Shown here: piece by piece, positions 53,570-62,408 of the stretch
Position numbering within the stretch: position 1 is the first letter of the stretch
How the letters are laid out: each line of letters begins with the position of its first letter
Assembly (NCBI GenBank): GCA_003611875.1
Contig: RAYY01000015.1
Coordinates: 1 to 64,000, forward strand
Direction: 5' to 3'
DNA: 64,000 nucleotides
Source: a bacterium D16-56
GTDB taxonomy: Bacteria; Bacillota; Clostridia; Lachnospirales; Lachnospiraceae
Position numbers and translations under genes: made by a program
The notes under the pieces: generated by a model
What the model was told of the DNA's origin: nothing
Database searches by the model: none
The model's input: the letters and a program-made list of their open reading frames with translations, nothing else

Positions 53570-54835
53570 TCAAGGAAAAAACGGAAACGCAATTGGAAGA
53601 ATCACCATGCTCACAACCGTTGCAATTATAATCAGCGGAAAGCCTGATTTCACATAATCCATAAATTTGTATCCTCCTGCGCCTACCACCATCGTGTTGG
53701 CAGGCATTCCAATGGGGGTTGCATAAGCGCAAGAACCTCCGATTACGCAGGCCATCAGCACCGCCCTGGGGTCAGCCCCCATCCCTTGAGCAATAGACAG
53801 ACAAATCGGAACCATCAGCGCCGTAGTCGCCGTATTCGACATAAAATTCGTTAAAACAACGCAAAGCATGAATACAACGAAAGTCAAAACCATTGGCGAT
53901 GGATTTTCTCCCAACGCTCCCACTACTTTATTGGCAATCATTTCCCCTGCCCCCGTAACAGAAAGAGCCGAGGCCAGGGACAATGTCCCGCCAAAAAGAA
54001 AAATGGTCTTTAAATCTATGGACTTGAGGGCATCCTTTTCCGAGATAACTTTTGTCAGGATGAGAGCCAGCGCCCCAATTCCTCCAGAAACACTCAGCTT
54101 AATGCCAATCTTATCTTCAAAAATCATGGCAAGCAGCGTGAGTACCAGGATGATCAGAGATAACCACTGTTTCCACGGTGGAACATCTCCAAAGTCTTTT
54201 TCCGTATTAAAAGCTCCATCGTCCTGTACCTCATGATCCGGCAGCAAGCGATACCCGATAGTGGCGTAAAAAAGAATACCAGCTATAAGAATGGGAAGAC
54301 CTACAACTGCATACTCAAAAAAGCCAAAAGAAAGTCCGATTTCCTGAAGACCGCTTTGAGCAATCAAATTTCCCGGTGCCCCGATCAGCGAAAGATTTCC
54401 TCCCATAGCCGCCGCAAAAACCAGCGGCATAAGAAGTCTGGACCTTTTATAACCGGATTTTGCGGCGATACCAATCACCACCGGAATGAGAACCGCAGCA
54501 GTTCCGGTGTTGGACAGCACTCCGCTCATTAATCCTACAATCACCATAATGGCAATGATCAAAATCCGTTCTGTCTGTGCAAATTTTGCGACAATTCCGC
54601 CTATCTTATTGGCCATTCCTGTCTCAAACAGCGCCCCGCCTACAATGAACATTGCTACAAATAAAATAACGTTGCTGTCAATAAAACCTGAAAATGCAGT
54701 TTTTACATCAAGCACGCCTGTAACAATCAAGCCAATGCAGACGATCATAGAAGTAACTCCCAAGGGTATCTTTTCAAGAGCAAACATTACCACCGCAAAT
54801 AAAAGAAATAATAGCGTAATCGTTGATGGACTCAT
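53570..54835 (-). CDS. SLC13/DASS-type dicarboxylate transporter
   Basis: 421 residues with about eleven helices. Two SNT motifs that form the Na+/substrate site are present: LSNTGTAAVLIPVVIG near residue 110 and MSNTATTALMVPICLS near 330. LIGAPGNLIAQSGLQ is the helix 5 block. Its length is near the ArsB/NhaD-like SLC13 group. It likely imports fumarate, malate, succinate or tartrate for the hydratase encoded after it. The gene is divergent from LysR. Confidence 0.88.
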   Translation of the reverse strand: MSPSTITLLFLLFAVVMFALEKIPLGVTSMIVCIGLIVTGVLDVKTAFSGFIDSNVILFVAMFIVGGALFETGMANKIGGIVAKFAQTERILIIAIMVIVGLMSGVLSNTGTAAVLIPVVIGIAAKSGYKRSRLLMPLVFAAAMGGNLSLIGAPGNLIAQSGLQEIGLSFGFFEYAVVGLPILIAGILFYATIGYRLLPDHEVQDDGAFNTEKDFGDVPPWKQWLSLIILVLTLLAMIFEDKIGIKLSVSGGIGALALILTKVISEKDALKSIDLKTIFLFGGTLSLASALSVTGAGEMIANKVVGALGENPSPMVLTFVVFMLCVVLTNFMSNTATTALMVPICLSIAQGMGADPRAVLMACVIGGSCAYATPIGMPANTMVVGAGGYKFMDYVKSGFPLIIIATVVSMVILPIAFPFFP

Positions 54836-54916
54836 TCTTTTTCCTCCGTTTTTATTCCAAATGCTGCATACGAGTGTTTAGTCGACTGTTTGATTACTTC
54901 CTCGTTGTGATACTAT

Positions 54917-54952
54917 TATACTAAAATGCGACAGTCCTGTATATTTAGTATA
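54917..54952. promoter_or_regulatory. LysR operator-like inverted repeat between the divergent genes
   Basis: TATACTAAA (54917-54925) and TTTAGTATA (54944-54952) form a perfect 9-bp inverted repeat with 18 bases between. It lies 80 bases upstream of the transporter gene and 140 upstream of LysR. The left arm holds a possible -10 on the reverse strand. This is a plausible LysR site. Confidence 0.65.
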
Positions 54953-55091
54953 AAAAATACCCCTATAAAATTTAATTAAGCTATAAAAATAGCAAAATTC
55001 CCAAAAATGTGTTACAATCCTTATAAGCGCAATTCAAAATTTTACCTTTTTGCAGGAAATATCTCATAAGTAGAATGGAGCAAGGGAATCT

Positions 55092-55991
55092 ATGAAGATC
55101 AGTCAACTGGAATATTTCTGTGCCGTAAGCCAATATCACAGCATTACTCAGGCCGCACAAAAACTTTTCGTTACTCAGCCGGCTATTTCCAATGCCATTC
55201 GGGAATTAGAAAAAGAATTTTCCGTCAGCTTGTTTATCCGATCAAAAAATCATCTGACCCTGACCAATGAGGGTGAATTATTTTATCAAAAAGCCACCAC
55301 CTTGCTTGCGGCCATACATCAGGCATCTTCCCAGTTCTATGACCTGGGTAAACAGATTCTTCCTGTGAAAGTTGGAATCCCCCCCTTGTTAAGCACTCTT
55401 TTTTTTCCTGAAACGCTGATTGCCTTTCATGAACGCTATCCCCAGATCCCTGTAGAGCTTTTTGAATACGGCTCTATCCGGGCCGCATCCTTAGTACAGG
55501 AAGAACAACTGGATCTTGCATTCGTAAATATGCACTTTTATGATGCGGATAACATGAACACCTATCAGATTCTTTCTGAGCATATCGTATTTTGTGTATC
55601 GCCTGAGCATCGCCTGGCTGATGCAAAGAATGTGTCTGTAGAAATGCTAAAAGACGAACCTCTGATCATGTACAATACGGACTCCGTACAGAACGCCACT
55701 CTCCGCGCACTTTTTGAAAGTAAGGGAATCAAGCCCAATGTCATCATGCATGCCAGTCAGCTTTATACCATCAAAGCGTTTATAAGGGAAAATTTAGGCG
55801 GAGCCTGTTTCTATTCCTCCATATTAGCTGATTGTCCTGATTTTATTAAAATCCCCATTGTTCCCCTTATCTCCCAGGACATTGGTCTTGTATGGAAAAA
55901 AGGGAAGTATTTAAACAGCAGTGTGAATCGTTTTATTTCATTTGTTAAGAGCTATACGAGACAAAAGCTTTCATCCATTTCCAAACCTTAA
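55092..55991 (+). CDS. LysR family regulator of the dicarboxylate operon
   Basis: 299 residues. The N-terminal HTH (MKISQLEYFCAVSQYHSITQ, AAQKLFVTQPAISNAIRELE) is canonical; the C-terminal periplasmic-binding fold starts at PVKVGIPPLLSTLFFPETLI. It is divergent to the SLC13-fumarase operon with an inverted repeat in between, so it is the probable activator with a C4-acid ligand. The DUF1847 gene follows 45 bases later. Confidence 0.9.
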   Translation: MKISQLEYFCAVSQYHSITQAAQKLFVTQPAISNAIRELEKEFSVSLFIRSKNHLTLTNEGELFYQKATTLLAAIHQASSQFYDLGKQILPVKVGIPPLLSTLFFPETLIAFHERYPQIPVELFEYGSIRAASLVQEEQLDLAFVNMHFYDADNMNTYQILSEHIVFCVSPEHRLADAKNVSVEMLKDEPLIMYNTDSVQNATLRALFESKGIKPNVIMHASQLYTIKAFIRENLGGACFYSSILADCPDFIKIPIVPLISQDIGLVWKKGKYLNSSVNRFISFVKSYTRQKLSSISKP

Positions 55992-56038
55992 AAATATCAT
56001 AATGCTTATTAACTCAAATCATCAAAAGGAGTGTTTTC

Positions 56039-56659
56039 ATGTATACATGTGCTAACTGCAATATATTGGCTTGCGCTTCCGAAATCAGAGAACAATTACC
56101 TACTAATTGCCCCATGCGCAACACACAGACTGTGCAGGAACTTTTTAAGGAATACAAAAAAGACTGCAATTCCAGATTCTATATAACCAGCTCTTCTATT
56201 GAGGCTTCTGGATACTGCCAATGGCCCCGGCTGAAGGAAACCATTGAATTCTGCAGATCTATGGGATATCAACGGATTGGTATTGCTTTTTGCAAAGGAC
56301 TCAAAAAAGAGGCTAAAATTGTATCTGATTTATTTCGTACCCACCATTTTCAGGTTGTATCGATTATCTGTAAGGCTGGGGGCATTTCCAAAGAAATAGT
56401 TGGCATACCTGAAGAATGCAAAATTCATCCAAATGAATTCGAAGCAATGTGCAATCCCATTGCACAAGCCCATTTTTTAAATGAGCAGAATTCGGAATTC
56501 AATATTGCCATTGGTTTATGCGTCGGGCATGATTCCCTGTTTTATAAGTATTCTCAAGCTCCTGTTACCACTTTAGTCGCAAAAGATCGGGTTCTTGCCC
56601 ATAATCCCTGTGGCGCCATTTATTGTGCGGAAGGTTACTTTAAAACTAAGCTTCTATAA
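56039..56659 (+). CDS. DUF1847 domain protein
   Basis: 206 residues. The N-terminal [11 protein letters not shown] plus NCPMRN are the Cys motif of DUF1847 (about residues 4-27). Later parts [15 protein letters not shown] and [32 protein letters not shown] are also family blocks. The fold may bind a metal or Fe-S cluster. It lies downstream of LysR with AAAGGAG before its ATG. The function of the family is unknown. Confidence 0.82.
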   Translation: [206 protein letters not shown]

Positions 56660-56861
56660 AACATTGTGTGAGGGTTTAAAAAATTCTGTGTCTATGGAAA
56701 TTTAGGTTTCCCTGATAAGAACTTAATATTTAAGATTCCGTTGTCACCTTTTTTGAATTTCTGTTGTCGATGATTATTTCTAATTTAACCCATTGTGTTG
56801 AATTTAAACAATATCTTTTATTTTTTTAAGTACACGGAGCTGCTTCAGAAACTAATGAAAC

Positions 56862-56911
56862 TCCCCGCAGCAAGCTGTGGGGAATTAAACCCTCTTTGGG
56901 ATTAAACTGAT
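56862..56911. repeat. Dispersed repeat, copy 2, with intact stem-loop
   Basis: TCCCCGCAGC (56862-56871) pairs with GCTGTGGGGA (56874-56883); AATTAAACCCTC and ATTAAACTGA follow. A decayed copy is at 43628-43673. The remainder of 56660-56985 shows no gene. Confidence 0.6.
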
Positions 56912-56985
56912 ACAATAACTATGTACTGCATAGTCTTCCTGATATTTTGGACAGATACTTTATCCCTCTTCTTCAAAATTTTATA

Positions 56986-58434
56986 TTAGCACCTTATTAA
57001 TATTCTTTTCGAATTTTTGCTTGCTCCCAAAGTTTTCTGATAAACTTTTCCTTCTTCTATATTTTCCCAACGAAATACTCTCATCTCCTTCAACTCCCAG
57101 AACATCACATCAAATCTACGATTTATCTCAGCCTTTTCCTCTCCCACAGGTCCGCCATAAACTGACTCCCCATTTTCCCTCACAAAGACCACATCCTCCG
57201 AATGTGCGGTCAGATATTGGCTCTGGTTTCCCTCTTTCTCCAGCTTATCCGCCACATAAGCCTCAAAGGCTCTGGCCAGTCTCTCACAGTTATCAGAATA
57301 CCTGCCATGTATGGTCTTTGCATACCGTTTATCCATTTCCCAGGAGTTTTTATAAAACTCTGTTTTATGTTCTCTCCACCTGGGCCTCTCCACATTCACA
57401 GGTATCTCTTCTATTCTTGCCAAAGACGCAAACGCATAATTGAGTCTCCTCTTCTTATCTTTCGGAATCGCATGACCTGTAATCTCCTTATGTACCCTGG
57501 AAAGTTCCTCTATGGCTCGGTTTGGGTAGTTCCTTAATACATACATATCCAGGCTTGCGCACCGTCTGGTATCATAGACCTCCCATACGGCCCGATTCCA
57601 GGCTGTCTGCTGCTGATCCGTAAGCGTATTTGGGATGACAGACTGAAGGATTTCCCCACATCTGATTTCTTCCTCTCTGATTCTGTTTTGAGAAATTTCT
57701 TCCATAATCTGAAGCTGCTCCTTATTCGTAAGGGGCTCCCGTCTCGAAACCATCCCCCAAAGCAGTTCATTTACAGATGGCGGAACCCCTTCCATACCAG
57801 GACATCCGGAAACCGCAGCTCTGGTTCCGTCTCTCCCCAATCTGCACGCTTTCCCAATATAATAATCCAGCGCATGGGCCCATTCGTGGGCCAGGCTCCC
57901 GGCTCCGCCCTCCCTGGTAAAATTGATCACCTGATATTTGGGATCATAGGTAACCGGCCCTGCCCCTCCATGTCCTCTCGCCCCAAAGGAAAGAGAAAGG
58001 GTTCCTCCAAGAGACACTTCCTTTTTATCAATATTCAAAACCCGTGCCAGGTCACAAAGTGCCAGATAGCAGGCATCCATGGCTTCCTGGGCATCTTCAT
58101 CTGACAAGCTTACCCCAAACTCCACACCTTTGATTCCAAGGGCTTTAAAATCTCGTTCATCCGCATGCCTCCCACCGGGCAGATATTCTGGTCCGGTTCT
58201 CTTGACAGATGTTAATCTGGAAAGTTGATACTGCTTTTTCCTGTTGTGCGATACTCTGGGCTGTGTGCTATATACCCCTTCCTCCTTTATCCTGTCGGCT
58301 TTGGAGTATTCTTCTCCCAATTCTTTTCTGTCATTCCCAGTTGCTGCTTTACTTCCCTGTCCTGGAATCCTGGATTGTCGTCTTGCTCTTCCGCCCCCGA
58401 TTGAGACTCCAAAATTCTTTATCTTTTTCGTCAT
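56986..58434 (-). CDS. LPD1-domain protein with an HExxH motif
   Basis: 482 residues from ATG 58434 (MTKKIKNFGVSIGGGRARR), behind GGGAGGG. Residues about 100-200 are the LPD1 (large polyvalent protein-associated) block: FGVSLSDEDAQEAMDACYLA, GTLSLSFGARGHGGAG, then LAHEWAHALDYYIGK with HEWAH fitting HExxH. The later parts (YSDNCERLARAFEAYVADKL) are also family marks. LPD1 proteins occur on conjugative elements and phages. It is likely a zincin-type peptidase or a nicking-associated protein. It is last of the reverse-strand run. Confidence 0.8.
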   Translation of the reverse strand: MTKKIKNFGVSIGGGRARRQSRIPGQGSKAATGNDRKELGEEYSKADRIKEEGVYSTQPRVSHNRKKQYQLSRLTSVKRTGPEYLPGGRHADERDFKALGIKGVEFGVSLSDEDAQEAMDACYLALCDLARVLNIDKKEVSLGGTLSLSFGARGHGGAGPVTYDPKYQVINFTREGGAGSLAHEWAHALDYYIGKACRLGRDGTRAAVSGCPGMEGVPPSVNELLWGMVSRREPLTNKEQLQIMEEISQNRIREEEIRCGEILQSVIPNTLTDQQQTAWNRAVWEVYDTRRCASLDMYVLRNYPNRAIEELSRVHKEITGHAIPKDKKRRLNYAFASLARIEEIPVNVERPRWREHKTEFYKNSWEMDKRYAKTIHGRYSDNCERLARAFEAYVADKLEKEGNQSQYLTAHSEDVVFVRENGESVYGGPVGEEKAEINRRFDVMFWELKEMRVFRWENIEEGKVYQKTLGASKNSKRILIRC

Positions 58435-58479
58435 TCCCGTCCCTCCCAAATATCCTCTGCTTATAGTGGCGGCGGAGTA

Positions 58480-59310
58480 TTACTGATACCGGCCATGAGT
58501 CATTTCCCTTTTATAAACCACAAATCCCATTGCTAAGAATATCAATCCCCCTGCTCCAATACTCACTGCTGCCAAAATATCCGATGAACCGGATGGAGAA
58601 GAAATTGATTCCAGTTCTGACAGGCTCCCCTGTTTTTCCGGTTCCTCTTTCCCTTTAAGATCAACCGCCCTCCAAACCGTAAGTTCCGCTGTCTTTCCCT
58701 CTTCCACTTCAATAGCACTTTCAGAAACAACCAAAGGATATTTACTGCCGTTTTCGTCTCCCGGCACATAGGCACGGTATACCTTATATATCCCTTCCGG
58801 AACCTCTTTCTTAATCTCAAAATCATTCTGACTGTAAACCGTTATTTCCACACGTTTATGGTTTTCGTCATAGAATGCCACTGTGACATTGTATCCCGGC
58901 CATTCATCGCCAAATCTCCCTTTCACAGAAAGCCACCCCTTTTCTAACGTTTCCGGTATCTCTCTGATACTCTCCAGGATTTCCTTCTGCTCCTTAGCTC
59001 CATAGGTCGGCCCTTCCATCCTGTCTGTCTCACACTCATCGCCTGCCCCATCCTCATTGCCAGTTCCGTCCATATCCCAGTCCAGCTCATTGCCATACGA
59101 ATCCGTTGAGTAAGCTGCACCGTATTCCTGTTCCCATCCGTCTATCATCTCATCCGTCACAATCCCATCATAATATTTAGGATTGCCCGTACCTTCTATA
59201 ACATCCTCCTGTGGCTGCGCTGTCTCCACTTCCCCATAAGCCGGAACTGCAGCCATTATAGCCATAAGCACCATAACCACACAGCACCATATCCTGTTTC
59301 TTCCCCTCAT
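58480..59310 (-). CDS. Exported membrane-anchored protein
   Basis: 276 residues. Signal peptide (VVMVLMAIMAAVPAYG), an acidic low-complexity part with many Asp/Gly/Glu, a beta domain about residues 120-220 (GYNVTVAFYDENHKRVEITV; PEGIYKVYRAYVPGDENG) and a C-terminal TM (ILAAVSIGAGGLIFLAMGFV) followed by a positive tail. This is the layout of a wall or pilus accessory protein without an LPxTG motif. It lies six bases from the preceding cell-wall protein gene. Confidence 0.7.
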   Translation of the reverse strand: MRGRNRIWCCVVMVLMAIMAAVPAYGEVETAQPQEDVIEGTGNPKYYDGIVTDEMIDGWEQEYGAAYSTDSYGNELDWDMDGTGNEDGAGDECETDRMEGPTYGAKEQKEILESIREIPETLEKGWLSVKGRFGDEWPGYNVTVAFYDENHKRVEITVYSQNDFEIKKEVPEGIYKVYRAYVPGDENGSKYPLVVSESAIEVEEGKTAELTVWRAVDLKGKEEPEKQGSLSELESISSPSGSSDILAAVSIGAGGLIFLAMGFVVYKREMTHGRYQ

Positions 59311-59315
59311 GAGCC

Positions 59316-60437
59316 TTACTCCTTCCGCCCTGCCTCATCCACCTTTTGACCATCCGGCGTCCTCTCATTCACATACATAGAGCCAAAACTGCGGTATCCC
59401 AGACGTTCATACATCCATTTCCCCAATCCCGTATCCCCAAATGTTTTCCAAAACCAGCTCTGCTGCGCAACTTCTGACGCTGTGGCGAAATAATAGCTGT
59501 GCCCGTCTATCTCCTGCCATCCGGACAGCATAATCCCGGTCTTTCTGTCAAGAAAATATTTCTTTCCATCCTGGCTGTCCTCATGCCACCCCTTTACCAG
59601 CATTCCCAGGTTCCCGTCAGACACCTCATGACAGTAATACCAGACACCGTTGTCCGTCACATACCATCCAACGGTCATAATCCCTTCCTTGTCAAAATGG
59701 AACCAGTCGTATTTTTCCTGTTTGGGTGAATAGGGATTTTGTACGTAAATCCATCCGTTCTTTACATAGTTCCCACTGCTATTGTGGTACTTCCAGGTAT
59801 GGTTTTCCGCATTTACCAGTTCCCACTGCCCCTCCATGGGATTCCCCTTCTCCTGTGGGGAGCTGTATAAAGTGACTGCCCTTGTACGGAAGGAACCTCC
59901 CGAAGAACGGTAAGAGGAAGAGCCGGACACCTGAGAAGCGTGCTTGATCTCCGCCCCTTTCCAGGGTTCCGTACTTCCGAAATCCGGCTTGAATCCATCA
60001 TATTGGACTGCCTCTCCAAACACACTGATAGTAACGCTTGCGCCTTCTCCCACAGACACAATATCCGGAATCTCAACCCCTTTTACAACCGTATAATCCG
60101 TATAGGCTTCCGCCTTTTTCGTGTAATAAAAGTAGTCCCCATGCTTTATCCAATCATCCTGAATATTCAAGCTATTATCAGAAAATGTCTTATCAACATT
60201 CTTTCCGGTAAACGTAAACTTCACCCGGAGCCAGGACGGCCCCAGCTTATTTTTCAAAGTCACGGTGTAATCCGCCTGTTCTTTTGGCCGATAATGTTCC
60301 TTTTCTTCTGACACAGCTTCCAACTCGATTACCACCTGTTTAGGAACTGTATCCGCAGCCCACGTTGGTGTAGGCACGGACAGAATTATTGCTGCCGAAA
60401 GCAAAACAGACAGGATTCTTTTCTTTATCTGTTTCAT
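59316..60437 (-). CDS. Cell-wall-binding-repeat protein
   Basis: 373 residues. Signal peptide (MKQIKKRILSVLLSAAIILS, VPTPTWA). Residues 25-160 are a beta domain (YTVTLKNKLGPSWLRVKFTF). The C-terminal half is four or so CW-binding/glucan-binding repeats: NYVKNGWIYVQNP, GIMTVGWYVTDNGVWYYC, LVKGWHEDSQDGKKYFLD, IMLSGWQEIDGHSYYFA. Such repeats bind choline, teichoic acid or glucan and keep the protein on the cell wall. It starts 145 bases after the TasA-like gene. Confidence 0.85.
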   Translation of the reverse strand: MKQIKKRILSVLLSAAIILSVPTPTWAADTVPKQVVIELEAVSEEKEHYRPKEQADYTVTLKNKLGPSWLRVKFTFTGKNVDKTFSDNSLNIQDDWIKHGDYFYYTKKAEAYTDYTVVKGVEIPDIVSVGEGASVTISVFGEAVQYDGFKPDFGSTEPWKGAEIKHASQVSGSSSYRSSGGSFRTRAVTLYSSPQEKGNPMEGQWELVNAENHTWKYHNSSGNYVKNGWIYVQNPYSPKQEKYDWFHFDKEGIMTVGWYVTDNGVWYYCHEVSDGNLGMLVKGWHEDSQDGKKYFLDRKTGIMLSGWQEIDGHSYYFATASEVAQQSWFWKTFGDTGLGKWMYERLGYRSFGSMYVNERTPDGQKVDEAGRKE

Positions 60438-60581
60438 CGTTTGGCTCTCCTTTCTGCTGATGATTTATGTATTCCTTATATTTCAAAAAAAGTAGCTTCT
60501 CTGGTATATTTCTGATTTTTCTGAAAAAACAGGGAGTGGCAAATCACCTCTCCCCGTCTCCCTTCTGACCTTTTATTCTGT

Positions 60582-61184
60582 TTATTTCAATCCCAGGGCA
60601 GCTGCAGCCTCAGCTAATGTGGCATTTCCCTCTGTCTGAATCATCTTACCTGTAACATCAATGCTGTCGCTGATAGCTTCCGTCTTGGTGAAATCCGGCA
60701 CCGTAAACTGGGTAAACAAGAAAGAAGTTTCCCCTCTGCCTGCCACCTTTTCATTGTAGCCGTATGTGTACTTGGAATTGGTCCCTGCGGTGCTTGACTT
60801 CTCCGACTTAATCAATGTCCATTTAGCGTCTGCATTAAAATTAGGCACTACGGTGTCGTAGACTCCCTCCACATTATTCAGGGTTGCATGGAATGTGGGG
60901 ATCTCCACGGTCATGAATACCCAGGATTCATAATCTACGGAGGAAACCACCTTGGGATTCTTGGGAACCGTCTCCCCTGGCTGCAGGTCTTTCGCCTTCT
61001 CCTCATCCCAGCCCGGCTCTGTTACCTCTCCTGCCTCCTGGCCGTCCTCGCCGGCCACGATGTTGAAGGTATTTACATTGGTCTGGGTTGTTGCCGTAAA
61101 TGCGGAATAGGCTCCCAGCACGGACAATGCCATGGCCCCCACGATAATACCGGCCTTTACCTTTCTTGAAAGATTGATTTTCAT
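60582..61184 (-). CDS. TasA/camelysin-like protein with SipW-dependent signal
   Basis: 200 residues. The signal (KAGIIVGAMALSVLGAYSAF-TATTQ, with NTFNIVAGE after it) is the SipW-dependent type found on TasA and camelysin. The mature part is an all-beta fold (DYESWVFMTVEIP, GRGETSFLFTQFTVPDFTK). TasA forms amyloid-like biofilm fibres. The gene for its dedicated peptidase lies 60 bases upstream. Homology of the mature part to TasA is weak and by pattern only. Confidence 0.82.
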   Translation of the reverse strand: MKINLSRKVKAGIIVGAMALSVLGAYSAFTATTQTNVNTFNIVAGEDGQEAGEVTEPGWDEEKAKDLQPGETVPKNPKVVSSVDYESWVFMTVEIPTFHATLNNVEGVYDTVVPNFNADAKWTLIKSEKSSTAGTNSKYTYGYNEKVAGRGETSFLFTQFTVPDFTKTEAISDSIDVTGKMIQTEGNATLAEAAAALGLK

Positions 61185-61246
61185 TGCTTCGCTCTCCTTT
61201 GCTTTTATTTTCTTTTTTATATCAACAACTTTGTGTTGCGGATATC

Positions 61247-61633
61247 CTACGGAGTGCCTTGGCAGGATTGTATGGTTTTTATGTCTGGTGCTAAAAACCG
61301 TATTTTTACCACTACTTTTCCTATCAGCTGGGATTCCTCCACCACCGCTCCATCCGGTGAAGGGTTTGCGTCTCCCTGGAAGATATAGCCGTCTCCTTCT
61401 ACCCCTGCAATTCGATGGATTACCGTACCCCCATGGTTCTCGTAAGCAAATATGTCCCCTACCTTTGGCCTTGCATTGGGATCGACCATAACTACGCTCC
61501 CCACCGGAAGTTCCGGCTCCATACTCCCGGTCTTTATGTAGAAAAAATCGAACCGGACATTGATGAGGATTATGGCGGCTAAAAGAAGCAGGAATACGCC
61601 ATTATTTTTTACCGCATGCTTAATTGCCCTCAT
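61247..61633 (-). CDS. SipW-type signal peptidase I
   Basis: 128 residues, with two or three possible TM parts; KNNGVFLLLLAAIILINVRF is the first. Catalytic Ser is in IKTGSMEPELPVGSVVMV; the general base is His, in GTVIHRIAG, as in the ER-type (SipW) family, rather than Lys. GDANPSPDG follows. It has no ordinary C-terminal TM that I can call confidently. It processes the TasA-like protein encoded next. Confidence 0.87.
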   Translation of the reverse strand: MRAIKHAVKNNGVFLLLLAAIILINVRFDFFYIKTGSMEPELPVGSVVMVDPNARPKVGDIFAYENHGGTVIHRIAGVEGDGYIFQGDANPSPDGAVVEESQLIGKVVVKIRFLAPDIKTIQSCQGTP

Positions 61634-61730
61634 GGCCGGACTCCTTTCAATTATGTACCTGATATGGATTTAACTGCCTCATGTTTACTTATGGGCAGGC
61701 CGGTTCTTTTTAAGAAATCAGCCGGAGATT

Positions 61731-62279
61731 TTAAGAGAAAAGCCGGAGCGCCGCAGCGCAAATCTCCGGGTCAAACTGTTTCCCACTGTTCACCGCCATT
61801 TCCTGATAGATTTCCTCATCGGTGAACGGTTCCCTGTAAGGCCGCCCAAATTTCATAGCGTCATAGGAATCGGCAACGCAGAGAATCCTTGCCGCAATGC
61901 CAATCCCGGTCCCTTTCTTCCCGCCATATCCTCTCCCATCATATTGTTCATGATGATCCCTTACGGCCTCGCAGATTATTTGGGGGTATCCTTTGGATTT
62001 CAAGAGTAAGTATCCATAAATGGTATGGCATTTCACCAACTGGTACTCTTCCTCTGACAATTCTCCGGATTTATCCAAAACGCCTGCCGGTATGGCCAGC
62101 TTTCCGATGTCATGGAGTCTGGCTGCTATGGACAATTCCTCTAAAGCATTGGATTCCACACCTAAAACATGCCCGATTTCCATAGCATAGCCCATTACTC
62201 TAAGTGAATGCCTGTATGTCCAGTCACTATGTATTTTTAATCTTTTCAACTGATAATTTGTCATCTTCTCATAGTCCAT
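61731..62279 (-). CDS. HD-GYP domain phosphodiesterase-like protein
   Basis: 182 residues, one HD domain. HSLRVMGYAMEIGHVLGV, then LHDIGKLAIPAGVLDKSGEL (HD pair) and HHEQYDGRGYGGKKGTGIGI (HH; DGxGYP motif has G instead of P), then CVADSYDAM. It would degrade c-di-GMP or a related cyclic dinucleotide, or be a catalytically poor sensor because of the altered GYP. It lies 98 bases before the signal peptidase, so it may be in the same operon as the fibre genes. Confidence 0.85.
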   Translation of the reverse strand: MDYEKMTNYQLKRLKIHSDWTYRHSLRVMGYAMEIGHVLGVESNALEELSIAARLHDIGKLAIPAGVLDKSGELSEEEYQLVKCHTIYGYLLLKSKGYPQIICEAVRDHHEQYDGRGYGGKKGTGIGIAARILCVADSYDAMKFGRPYREPFTDEEIYQEMAVNSGKQFDPEICAAALRLFS

Positions 62280-62408
62280 CTGTCCGCCCTCCCCGTTAGA
62301 ATATTATGGAAACACCGGACGGAATTAAGAAACTGCCAATAAAAGAGCAAGAAAAAAGGACTCCTGTTTCCAGGAATCCTGTTTTTATAATCTTATCAAG
62401 CTTTCACT

